Both the position numbers and the translations under genes were made by a program. Positions 10,361-18,450 of a DNA stretch of 64,000 nucleotides are shown here, one piece after another; within the stretch, counting starts at the first letter, position 1; each line of letters begins with the position of its first letter. Source of the stretch: Sphaerospermopsis aphanizomenoides BCCUSP55. GTDB taxonomy: Bacteria > Cyanobacteriota > Cyanobacteriia > Cyanobacteriales > Nostocaceae. The notes beneath the pieces are model-generated. The model saw nothing but the letters and a program-made list of their open reading frames with translations. It was not told the origin of the DNA and ran no database searches. The stretch is from NCBI RefSeq assembly GCF_001586785.1, contig NZ_LUFH02000011.1, positions 1 through 64,000 of the forward strand, given 5' to 3'.

Positions 10361-12295
10361 ATGAGTAATAACAAGGTTGAAATTATCGGATTTGATTTAG
10401 GACATGGAGAAACGGCCTTGGCCAAAATAGTAGGAGAAAAGGTAGATGAGTCACCAAAGAAACTACTACTTCATAAAATAGAATGTCAACCGACAATGAT
10501 AGCTTATCATCCTGAACAGGGAGTTTTATTTGGTAAACCAGCTTTAAATTTGAAAGCTACTAATTTTCAAATTGCTTTCAAAAAACGTCCAACTTCTGAC
10601 CCCAATTATCAGAAAGTTATGAAAGATTATGTTAAGGCAATTTATGAGCATCTCTTACAAACTGAGCAACTTCAAAAAGATGACCAAAATCATTTTTTTA
10701 TAGGCTGCCCGTCAGAGTGGACTGATACAGAAATAGCTCAATACCAAAAACTGTTAGAATCTTCTGATTTACCTAAAGTTAGCGTAATCAAAGAATCTTT
10801 TGCTGCACTAATGCAGGCAAGAATGAGTAATCTTGTCACAGGTGCAGAGATCAAAGGTAATGTATTAGTTATTGATGTAGGATCATCAACTACAGATTGT
10901 ACGCTTGTGAAAGTAGGAACTCATGAAAAAGATGGTGATTTTGGCATTGACTTAGGTGCTACTTTAATTGATAAAGCTATTCTCAATTATAGTCTTAGTG
11001 AAAATGAAGACGGAAAAGATATTGAGATTGTCTTTCAACAATTCCCTTTTTTCAGACATAGCTGTGAATTTAAGTGTCGTCAGGCTAAAGAAGAATATTT
11101 TTGTATTCCAGGAAATTATCTAGATTACGATTCTAAAGTAGACGGGAATATAAAAATCCAGAAAGTGGGTATTTTTGAGCCAATTGTATATAAGGAAATT
11201 ATCGAGATAATTGTTACAGAACCTTTGAATAATTGGCTGCAAAAATCTAAAGATATTATACCTGCTTTAAAAGGTGTTGACTTGCAAAAAAGCTGGCGAG
11301 ATAATTTCCATGATTTTTTAACTGACACAAAACAAAAATTAGAAAACAAAGGAGTTAAGGTAAATACAATTATCCTCACTGGAAGTGCTACCAAAATGGA
11401 CTTTATTCCTGAAATTGTCCATAAAATTTTTACTAATTGCAAGTGTATAAAAGATACTGAACCCGGTATTTGTATTGCGATGGGTCTTGCCCGTTGGGGA
11501 AAACGTAGTATTAATACAATTCACTTTACAGAGGAAGTTGAGCAATTTTTGCAGAATGAACTACCAAAAATTTTCAAAGATAAAGTAGATTCTTTGCGTA
11601 GTACATTAACGGAAAACTTAGTAGAAGGGTTATCTTCCCAAATAATTAGATCAACCTTGTTGGGTTGGCGTGATCGCCGGGGTATTTACACTATTAATGA
11701 TCTCGAATCAGAAATTATCTCAAGAACAAAAACTTGGCTAGAAGGAACTGGAGGACGAGAAATTATCAAACAATCAATTAATACTTGGATTAAGAATGAT
11801 ATTGTTCCACCTATACAACAAAAAACAGATCCTATCTGTAGAAAATATGGTTTAGCTCTCGATCAACTTGTACCTTCTGCATTAACCTACAATCCCAATG
11901 CTAACATAAATTCAGAAAATCTCAATATTGCTGATCCTACTTTAATTACAGCAATAGTCAACTGGATTATTGGTATTATTGTCACAGTAATAACATTATT
12001 TCTAGCTACAACAGTAATCGGTTTAATCATTGGCTTATTTATTATGTTTGGACTGCAAGGATGGGCTGAAGAGAAGATTAGAGCTTGGGATATACCTAAA
12101 TTAGCGCGTGACAGGGTTTCTGATAATAAAATTTCAGAAATGACCATTGAAATCAAAGGAAAATTGCAAGAAGAAGTTGCCAAAAATATCGCTGAAGATC
12201 AGGAATTTATGAATAAAATTCTTAATCCAGTTAAAGATTGGTTGAGCAAGGAAGTGAGAAAACAAGCAGACTCTGTAAAAATCCTAATCTCTTAA
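10361..12295 (+). CDS. Hsp70/actin-fold ATPase with C-terminal membrane segment
   Basis: A 644-residue protein with the Hsp70/ParM/actin nucleotide-binding fold. Phosphate-1 motif GFDLGHG is at residues 10-16, phosphate-2 motif VLVIDVGSSTTDCTLV at about 168-183, and the adenosine motif IILTGSATKMDF near 340. After the ATPase domain there is no recognisable DnaK substrate-binding domain. Instead a helical region leads to a long hydrophobic stretch at about 527-568 (IVNWIIGIIVTVITLFLATT, then VIGLIIGLFIMFG), probably a membrane hairpin, and a charged helical tail. It is therefore an Hsp70-like ATPase anchored to a membrane, not a DnaK paralogue. RBS GTAGAGGA is upstream. It lies between membrane proteins and a HerA-like ATPase, which suggests a membrane-bound complex. 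Its client is unknown. Confidence 0.82.
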   Translation: MSNNKVEIIGFDLGHGETALAKIVGEKVDESPKKLLLHKIECQPTMIAYHPEQGVLFGKPALNLKATNFQIAFKKRPTSDPNYQKVMKDYVKAIYEHLLQTEQLQKDDQNHFFIGCPSEWTDTEIAQYQKLLESSDLPKVSVIKESFAALMQARMSNLVTGAEIKGNVLVIDVGSSTTDCTLVKVGTHEKDGDFGIDLGATLIDKAILNYSLSENEDGKDIEIVFQQFPFFRHSCEFKCRQAKEEYFCIPGNYLDYDSKVDGNIKIQKVGIFEPIVYKEIIEIIVTEPLNNWLQKSKDIIPALKGVDLQKSWRDNFHDFLTDTKQKLENKGVKVNTIILTGSATKMDFIPEIVHKIFTNCKCIKDTEPGICIAMGLARWGKRSINTIHFTEEVEQFLQNELPKIFKDKVDSLRSTLTENLVEGLSSQIIRSTLLGWRDRRGIYTINDLESEIISRTKTWLEGTGGREIIKQSINTWIKNDIVPPIQQKTDPICRKYGLALDQLVPSALTYNPNANINSENLNIADPTLITAIVNWIIGIIVTVITLFLATTVIGLIIGLFIMFGLQGWAEEKIRAWDIPKLARDRVSDNKISEMTIEIKGKLQEEVAKNIAEDQEFMNKILNPVKDWLSKEVRKQADSVKILIS

Positions 12296-12330
12296 TTTAA
12301 TCTCAACCATAGTAATAGGAGATAATTTAT

Positions 12331-15057
12331 ATGGAATCATCAGATATTGTTCGTCCTCAAGATTTAAAACAGCTAGATATCAAAATCGCTGCTGCTAATG
12401 TAATGTCCCAGTCTCTTCTCTTTAGTTTAGGAAGACAATATCTGGACGTTCAGTTAACAGATGCTAAATACATTCAACCCCTGCCCCCTAAAGGTATTTT
12501 AATGGGAGATCCCTATTTTCTCAAAGTAGAACAAGTGGGAAGTTCTCTAACAACTTCACTGTCTCAACCTTTCACAGCTTTACAAACTGCTCTTTCCGCT
12601 TGTCATAATCCTGAAAAATATCATCTAGTTTTTATTATCTCTAGTGATGGTACTCAAAATCAGGTTTATCTAGGAATTTGTAGTAAGGATAGTTTAGATA
12701 GTTCATCAGAAGATTTTATTGGTAATATTGGCAAATTCTTACAGGGAAATTGGCAAGGAACAAAATTTCGGTGTCTTGATACTGATACTCAAGAAGTAAA
12801 AAGTCATATTGTTCAACCTCTGAATAAATTTCATTACGCTCAAGCAATAACCGGAATACCCTCTCTTAAACCTGGTGATCATCCTGGATATCCCCAAAGT
12901 TTAGATCGTCTTTTAAGTGGGATGCGAGGATCGCCTTTCATGTATATGGTAATTGCTGAACCCATGAGTGAAGCTCAGGTTAATGGTATTATCTATGGAC
13001 TTAGGGAACTCATGGGGCGTGTCCATTCCTTCAGTAAGATTAACTTTAATGAGACTTTTACTCAAGGCATTTCTCTAAATAGAGGACGCACTGATAGCAC
13101 AAGTGAATCTATTGCTGAGACATTCAGTACAAGTTATGAGGAAGTAGATAACTCAGGCTTAAATATGGCTGTACTTACAGCAATGAGAAGTTTAGGTTTA
13201 GGAATAGTATTTCCCCCAATGGCTTTGATGTCCCTTTTGGTGGCTGATGTAGCTTTAGATATTGCTCCTTTACTCAGCAGAACCTATCAACAAACTCAAG
13301 GAAAAACCACCACTAAAACAACAGGAGTGAGTATTTCTGAAAATCAGGGTTTTAATTTAAGTTCAGCACAGGCTTTTGGAGAAGAATATATTAATGCTCA
13401 TGCTCAAGCAGCAGAAGCACAGATTAAAAAATATCTGGAACGTTTTGAACAATCCCGCGCTTTAGGTTGCTGGAATGTAGGAGCTTATTTATTAGCAGAA
13501 AAACCCGATATTCTCCAACAAGCTAGTACCCAATTGCGATCGCTTCTCAGTGGAGAAAACAGTGTTTTTGAACCGATTCGCATTCACGATTTAAAACGAG
13601 TCTGGAATAAAACTAAAAATTCTTTACAGAACTTTGATCACCCAGATTTAGCACTGGTTAATCCTAACAACCAACAGCAAAAACTAGATCATCCACTAGG
13701 AAAAGCATTTAACGGTTTAACCACACCTCTAAATACTCAGGAATTAGCATTATTAGTCAATTTACCCCGCCATGAAGTACCAGGGGTAAAAGTTATGCCC
13801 ACAGCAACTTTTAGTCTTAATCCCCCTGTGGTAGAAGGTAAAGCTATCCTATTGGGTAACGTCTTAGAAGGAGGTGAACCCACACCCCTAAAATATAGTA
13901 TCGCTCTATCAACTCTAGCCAAACACTGCTTAGTCACAGGAATCACCGGCTCAGGTAAATCTACCACCTGTCGGAAAATGTTAACTGAATTAAATCAGCA
14001 ACAAATACCCTTCCTAATTATTGAACCAGCGAAAGAAGAATATGTAGAATGGGCAATGGAATACAACCAATCCTTACCTCCAAATAGCCCAAACCGCATT
14101 GCTATTTATATGCCTGGAATACAAACTTGGCGAGGTAACAAATTAGAAAATAAACTCACTCTTAACCCCTTTGATATTGTTTGGCTGTCTCAAGAAACCA
14201 CACCACAAATTTTATCCCATATAGACCGTCTCAAATCCATTCTTACTGCTGCTTTCCCCATGCAGGAAATTCTACCCATCTTGCTCGAAGATGTCCTATT
14301 TTATGCCTATACTCGTCCGCAAAATTGGTTAGGTGATGATCCGCCTCCTTACGGTACACCTCGGCCTACACTGAGTCAGTTACTTGATCAAATTTCATTA
14401 GTAATTAAAGGCAAAGGATATGAAGATAGAATTACAGCCAACTTAACAGCAGCATTAACTACTCGTGTTCAAAGTCTCAGACGAGGCTGGAAAAAACAGC
14501 TATTTGATCAACCCCAGTCTACAAATTGTCCACAAATATTTGACCGTCCAGCCGTTATCAACTTAGCACATTTGGGGGACGATGCAGACAAAGCCTTTGC
14601 AATGGCAATACTGCTGCAATTTCTTTATGAATATCGTCAAGCTCAAAATGAATTACTGACACTAGAACAGCATAAAAATAATAGCTTACGTCATGTAACA
14701 GTGATTGAAGAAGCCCATCGTATTTTACTAAAAGTTTCATCAGGTTCAATAGAACAAGCAAATCCCCAGGCTAAAGTAGCTGAAATGTTCGCTAACATTC
14801 TCTCAGAAATCCGCGCCTATGGTCAAGGTTTAATGATTGTAGATCAAGTACCAAATCGCTTAGTACCTGATGCTATCAAAAATACTAATTTAAAGATTGT
14901 TCATCGCTTAGTTGCTGCCGATGATCGAGATGCCATGAGTGCTTGTATGGCACTAACAACAGACCAAAGTATGATTATTAATCGCTTGCGTCCTGGACAA
15001 GCTATTGTCTGTGGAGAACAAGATGATATGGCCGCTTGGGTACAAATTTTGAAATAG
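12331..15057 (+). CDS. HerA/VirB4-like P-loop ATPase (DUF87-type)
   Basis: A 908-residue ATPase of the HerA/FtsK superfamily, which usually forms hexamers that move DNA or protein through a pore. Walker A GITGSGKS is at 537-544, followed by a second conserved strand PFLIIEPAKEEY, and Walker B VIEEAHR is at 791-797; ANILSEIRAYGQGLMIVDQVP is the usual sensor region. The 530-residue N-terminal part is unusual: a globular region, Ser/Thr-rich stretches, and a hydrophobic segment near 290-315 (SLGLGIVFPPMALMSLLVAD) that may be membrane-inserted. An N-terminal half of this size is not typical of HerA itself. The only HIP1 site I noticed in the island (near 13536) lies in this gene. It starts 35 bp after the Hsp70-like gene with RBS ATAGGAGA. 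Confidence 0.85.
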   Translation: MESSDIVRPQDLKQLDIKIAAANVMSQSLLFSLGRQYLDVQLTDAKYIQPLPPKGILMGDPYFLKVEQVGSSLTTSLSQPFTALQTALSACHNPEKYHLVFIISSDGTQNQVYLGICSKDSLDSSSEDFIGNIGKFLQGNWQGTKFRCLDTDTQEVKSHIVQPLNKFHYAQAITGIPSLKPGDHPGYPQSLDRLLSGMRGSPFMYMVIAEPMSEAQVNGIIYGLRELMGRVHSFSKINFNETFTQGISLNRGRTDSTSESIAETFSTSYEEVDNSGLNMAVLTAMRSLGLGIVFPPMALMSLLVADVALDIAPLLSRTYQQTQGKTTTKTTGVSISENQGFNLSSAQAFGEEYINAHAQAAEAQIKKYLERFEQSRALGCWNVGAYLLAEKPDILQQASTQLRSLLSGENSVFEPIRIHDLKRVWNKTKNSLQNFDHPDLALVNPNNQQQKLDHPLGKAFNGLTTPLNTQELALLVNLPRHEVPGVKVMPTATFSLNPPVVEGKAILLGNVLEGGEPTPLKYSIALSTLAKHCLVTGITGSGKSTTCRKMLTELNQQQIPFLIIEPAKEEYVEWAMEYNQSLPPNSPNRIAIYMPGIQTWRGNKLENKLTLNPFDIVWLSQETTPQILSHIDRLKSILTAAFPMQEILPILLEDVLFYAYTRPQNWLGDDPPPYGTPRPTLSQLLDQISLVIKGKGYEDRITANLTAALTTRVQSLRRGWKKQLFDQPQSTNCPQIFDRPAVINLAHLGDDADKAFAMAILLQFLYEYRQAQNELLTLEQHKNNSLRHVTVIEEAHRILLKVSSGSIEQANPQAKVAEMFANILSEIRAYGQGLMIVDQVPNRLVPDAIKNTNLKIVHRLVAADDRDAMSACMALTTDQSMIINRLRPGQAIVCGEQDDMAAWVQILK

Positions 15058-15138
15058 TCATCACTTAATACCTCACATCTACAAAGAGATAGATATCTAG
15101 GTTCTAAAATTCTTCAAAATAAAAAGGAGAAATTACTT

Positions 15139-15507
15139 ATGAATGAACATCAGAAAACAAAGTGTCATCAGATTATTCATGGAGCAGCACTTTCAGGAGC
15201 AGGATTAGCTGCTGGAATGGCACAAGTACCAGGTGCCGATGTTCCGCTTTTAATGGGTATCGAAATTACAATGACCATATCATTAGGATCAGTATTTGGA
15301 ATTAGTCTGACTGAATCTGCTGCCAAATCTATAGTCCTTGCCCAGATTGCTACCATAGCTGGTAGAGGAGTATCTCAAGCTCTTGTTGGTTGGATACCTT
15401 TATTTGGTAATGCTATAAATGCAGGAACAGCAGCCGGAGTTATTGAAGCAATGGGTTGGGCAATAGCGAATGATTTTGCTAATCAGTCTAATAGAGACAG
15501 GGAGTAA
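15139..15507 (+). CDS. Small DUF697-like membrane protein
   Basis: A 122-residue, mostly hydrophobic protein. GAGLAAGMAQVPGADVPLLM matches the pattern of the 185-residue island protein (GTAAGIIPVPGADIAALVAN), and a second hydrophobic block with WIPLFGNAINAGTAAGVIEA matches its FIPGIGTAGGIVVAAA. It therefore looks like a shortened paralogue with the membrane domain only. A strong RBS AAAAAGGAGA precedes the ATG at 15139. The function is unknown; it probably acts in the same membrane with the neighbouring products. Confidence 0.68.
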   Translation: MNEHQKTKCHQIIHGAALSGAGLAAGMAQVPGADVPLLMGIEITMTISLGSVFGISLTESAAKSIVLAQIATIAGRGVSQALVGWIPLFGNAINAGTAAGVIEAMGWAIANDFANQSNRDRE

Positions 15508-15589
15508 GTTCAATAGTCGAAAATCGCTCTCTAAATTTACAATACTGATGAAAACTGACAACTTCCCATTTACAAAGGAAGGCAAATTT

Positions 15590-16183
15590 ATGACATCAAA
15601 CTTGAAGTTTAAGAAATTTTCTGATAATTTGACTAATTCATTAACTGATATCTATCGTATCGGTAACTTGAGTTTAGTGTTCATGCTTGGAGGCGTTATT
15701 GTTACAATAGTTGGACACTTTGTTAATGATTGGTTATTTAGTCTTGGTATTTGCTTAATTATTGGCTGTTTAGGCTTCTTTATCTACGCTCAAATCCAAG
15801 GTTTTCAGGAAATATCTCGACTAATTGAAAAAAATAAAACCTCTATTGATTTAGCTCAGGAGACTGCTATTGAATTAACAAAAACTGTTAATCTTATGGA
15901 ATCATTTACCATCAGTCATATCAAAGCATTAGATAAAACTACAGATATGGTTGTACCTCTAGTAACTACCTTACCAATAGTAGGCAGAAAACTAGATAAT
16001 ATGGGCATTTCCAAACTACAAAATGTTTCCAAACATCTAGTAGAGATGATGCTAAAACTTGAAAATATTACTCAAGACATGGAAAAATCTTTAGTAAATG
16101 CAGATGCTCAAAAACTTGCAGTTTATACTCAAAAATTGCGAAAAATTAGTCAGAAAATTAGAACTAATAGTGATCAAAATTAA
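15590..16183 (+). CDS. Two-TM protein with long helical tail
   Basis: A 197-residue protein of unknown function. I place the start at 15590, where AAAGGAAGG precedes the ATG; an earlier in-frame ATG at 15470 would overlap the upstream gene and lacks a ribosome site. Two hydrophobic helices lie at about 24-45 (IGNLSLVFMLGGVIVTIVGH) and 49-70 (WLFSLGICLIIGCLGFFIYA). About 125 residues of charged helix follow, with coiled-coil-like spacing (ISRLIEKNKTSIDLAQETAI ... LVEMMLKLENITQDMEKSL). The architecture is that of a membrane-anchored scaffold or receptor stalk. It is 20 bp ahead of the next gene, so very likely co-transcribed. Confidence 0.7.
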   Translation: MTSNLKFKKFSDNLTNSLTDIYRIGNLSLVFMLGGVIVTIVGHFVNDWLFSLGICLIIGCLGFFIYAQIQGFQEISRLIEKNKTSIDLAQETAIELTKTVNLMESFTISHIKALDKTTDMVVPLVTTLPIVGRKLDNMGISKLQNVSKHLVEMMLKLENITQDMEKSLVNADAQKLAVYTQKLRKISQKIRTNSDQN

Positions 16184-16202
16184 TAAAGAATGAGGTGAAT
16201 AT

Positions 16203-16520
16203 ATGAAAGTTTTAGAAATTGTCAACCTGCAAAGACAACCATTAGGTCGAATCTTATGGGAAGCACCAGATAAGCTCACTTTAGAAGTTGTAGATGCTCG
16301 ATTTGAGGCCAAATTACACAATCTCATAGAAATAGGAAAAAGGGATGGTTTTCCACTGCGAACTGGCAAAAAAGTACAAGAATCAGGTAATTCTATGATT
16401 GTAGATGAGCGAATTACAGTTAAACCAGAAGATGAAAAATTCTTAGCAGCTATGACTGATGCAGTTAGTCGTTATACTTTTGATGGTCAACGAGTTTTTG
16501 GTTTGCTCAAAGAACAATAG
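16203..16520 (+). CDS. Small soluble protein of unknown function
   Basis: A 105-residue soluble protein with an RBS (GAGGTGA) upstream, 20 bp after the previous gene and 12 bp before the metalloprotease. It opens with a beta-rich section (MKVLEIVNLQRQPLGRILWE, then LTLEVVDARFEAKL), has a central charged region, and ends RYTFDGQRVFGLLKEQ. I see no known domain, no signal peptide and no Gly-Gly end. Because it lies directly before a protease and an E1-like enzyme it could be their substrate or adaptor, but this is only position-based inference. Confidence 0.65.
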   Translation: MKVLEIVNLQRQPLGRILWEAPDKLTLEVVDARFEAKLHNLIEIGKRDGFPLRTGKKVQESGNSMIVDERITVKPEDEKFLAAMTDAVSRYTFDGQRVFGLLKEQ

Positions 16521-16531
16521 GAGTAGGGAAA

Positions 16532-17170
16532 ATGAATATTTTTGAATCATTTGATCAGGAAGGAATGAAAACTAATTCTGACACTGGTTTAGAATCTGTA
16601 AAATTAGTTAATTATACAGAAATAGGCAAATTTGAAGATTCTGGAATATTTACTAATCAAGAATTAGGGAATTATTTACGGGACACTTTACCCCCATCTC
16701 ATTTAGAAAATTGTCCTTCTATTCAATATCAATCTGAAAGTAGTGAAAAATATCCTCATGCTTTAGGAACTTTTAATTGTGGAACTCATGAAATTTGTAT
16801 TTGGGGACCTGTAGAACGGTTTGCGGGTGCAGGAGAAATACTGGACACAGTAACTCATGAAGTTGGTCATAATGTTCATGAAAATATGTTAGCAGAGCGT
16901 CCAGCACTTGCTGAAAAATGGAGTCAATTAAATCAACAAAGTTGGGAAACATTTTCCACAGATGGCACAGGTTTTGTCTCTGATTATGCCCGCACTAATG
17001 TTTATGAAGACTTTGCTGAAAGCTACATGACTTATGTTAGAGATCCTGAAAAGTTATTGTTTTATAATCCTGAAAAATATGAATTTATGAGAAATGAAGT
17101 TTTTTCAGGAACAACCTATAGTTCACTTATTCAAGTGGGTAATGTATTATTGTGTGAAGTTAGTAATTAA
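16532..17170 (+). CDS. HExxH zinc metalloprotease, lethal-factor-like fold
   Basis: A 212-residue predicted zinc peptidase. The motif THEVGHNVHE gives ligands H109 and H113 and catalytic E110. About 50 residues later YEDFAESYMTY offers the third ligand, most likely E163. HExxH followed by a downstream 'E.FAE' block is the arrangement in the M34 / anthrax-lethal-factor-like (ATLF-like) group, so I assign that fold tentatively. There is no signal peptide, so it should be cytoplasmic unless exported by another route. It sits 12 bp after the small protein and 16 bp before the E1-like gene, forming a tight trio. Its target is unknown. RBS TAGGAG precedes the ATG. Confidence 0.8.
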   Translation: MNIFESFDQEGMKTNSDTGLESVKLVNYTEIGKFEDSGIFTNQELGNYLRDTLPPSHLENCPSIQYQSESSEKYPHALGTFNCGTHEICIWGPVERFAGAGEILDTVTHEVGHNVHENMLAERPALAEKWSQLNQQSWETFSTDGTGFVSDYARTNVYEDFAESYMTYVRDPEKLLFYNPEKYEFMRNEVFSGTTYSSLIQVGNVLLCEVSN

Positions 17171-17185
17171 ACAAGAAAAAATTCC

Positions 17186-18238
17186 ATGAATTTATTAACA
17201 ACAAACACTAAATTTCAAATTAAAAGGTCTTTATCAATTAAACTTGATCAGGATCGTCCAGTTATTTGGATTGGAAATTTACCTCCCAATGCTATTAAAA
17301 TTGAACATCCTCCATTATATCTAGCAATGATGTTAGAAACATTGTCTATACCTTATACTTTTGCGGAAATATGGCAAAAAATTAACATCCAATATCCTCA
17401 AGCTATTTTCAGTGATGTGGAAAAATATTTCAATGATCTTTTAGAGTTAGGAGTTATTCATCCTCAATTAACAGAAGGAAGATACCACCGTCATCAATTG
17501 TATTTTGATTTTTTCGATGTTTTACCAGAGAATTATGAGCAAATTGTTTCTACAAAAACCGTAGGGTTAATTGGTTCTGGAGGAATTGGATCAACTGTGG
17601 CTTTATTATTAGCAACTGCTGGTGTAGGTACTTTGATAGTATCAGATAATGATGATCTTGAAGAAAGTAATCTCACTCGTACAATTCTTTTTGATGAATC
17701 TGATATTGGCACAAGTAAGGTAGTAGCAGCTAAAACAAAATTACAAGCTAGAAATCATCAAACTACGGTTATTCCTATACAAAAGATGTGTAATGGAGTT
17801 AATTTTGTTAAAGAAAATTTTGCTAACTGTGATGTTTTAGTTTTATCTGCTGATCATCCTTCAGATATACATAATTGGGTCAATACAGCCGCAATTGAAT
17901 TACAAATGCCTTATATTAGTGTGGGATATATAGAAATTTTTGGTTCAATTGGTCCTTTTATTATTCCTGGTGTCACTGGGTGCTATAATTGTCATCTTAT
18001 GAATCAAAAACAATCTTTAAAAAATTATAGAGAGTTAAATCATAATTTTCAAACAGCATCCTATGGTTCTCTTAATGCCCTAGTTTCCAGTATAGCTGTA
18101 AATGAAATTATCAGATATTTTTTCACCTTGGATATCAAAACTCTTGGCCAACAAATGTTGATTAAATCTAACGATTATAGTATATCATTTGTTGAATATC
18201 AAAAACATGAAAAATGCTTTTGTAGTAGCTTAATTTAA
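17186..18238 (+). CDS. E1/ThiF/MccB-like adenylyltransferase
   Basis: A 350-residue enzyme of the ThiF/MoeB/E1 superfamily, which activates a C-terminal carboxylate as an adenylate. The nucleotide-binding loop GSGGIGS is at 130-136, followed by DNDDLEESNLTR, the usual E1 acidic strand and Asn/Arg pair. A structural zinc site is visible as C266xxC269 and C344xC346. Residues of about 30-110 look like a winged-helix (FAEIWQKINIQYPQAIFSDV, then LLELGVIHP) of the PqqD/RiPP-recognition type found at the N-terminus of MccB and some cyclodehydratase-linked ThiF proteins. It is the last gene of the island; its ribosome site is weaker than those upstream. Substrate unknown. Moco or thiamine synthesis is unlikely, as no partner gene is near. 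Confidence 0.85.
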   Translation: MNLLTTNTKFQIKRSLSIKLDQDRPVIWIGNLPPNAIKIEHPPLYLAMMLETLSIPYTFAEIWQKINIQYPQAIFSDVEKYFNDLLELGVIHPQLTEGRYHRHQLYFDFFDVLPENYEQIVSTKTVGLIGSGGIGSTVALLLATAGVGTLIVSDNDDLEESNLTRTILFDESDIGTSKVVAAKTKLQARNHQTTVIPIQKMCNGVNFVKENFANCDVLVLSADHPSDIHNWVNTAAIELQMPYISVGYIEIFGSIGPFIIPGVTGCYNCHLMNQKQSLKNYRELNHNFQTASYGSLNALVSSIAVNEIIRYFFTLDIKTLGQQMLIKSNDYSISFVEYQKHEKCFCSSLI

Positions 18239-18321
18239 ATTAACCAACTAAATTATCTTCATCAACTTCTCATTCTCATGTCATTGCTGTAATATAAAAA
18301 TTTTTTTAGTTATCAATACTA

Positions 18322-18423
18322 TAGCTTTTCCCAGTTTGGTGAAGTACAAAATCATCTGCGTCCATCTGCGTCCATCTGCGTTCAATTATTACTGATTGTA
18401 CTTCACTTGAATGGTAATTGCTA
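18322..18423. mobile_element. MITE, same family as the one at 7.1 kb
   Basis: About 102 bp bounded by TA dinucleotides. The left end reads TAGCTTTTCCCAG then GTGAAGTACAA; the right end, reverse-complemented, reads TAGCAATTACCATTC then GTGAAGTACAA. The interior has CTGCGTCCAT tandem units. The ends match the element at 7095-7231. It begins 83 bp after the last island gene. Confidence 0.65.
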
Positions 18424-18450
18424 TAATATAACTCACTATTACATCAGATT

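Noticed and set aside
10361-12295. Ordinary DnaK paralogue
   Set aside because: The ATPase motifs fit Hsp70, but the substrate-binding domain is absent and a membrane hairpin is in its place.
12331-15057. Conjugation (type IV secretion) locus, suggested by the VirB4-like ATPase
   Set aside because: No relaxase, coupling protein, pilin or other VirB-like gene lies around it.
8315-18238. Prophage
   Set aside because: No integrase, terminase, portal, capsid or tail genes are seen, and no tRNA or att repeat flanks the region.
17186-18238. Thiamine or molybdopterin biosynthesis enzyme (ThiF/MoeB)
   Set aside because: It has an extra N-terminal winged-helix-like region, and no sulfur-carrier or cofactor gene is near.
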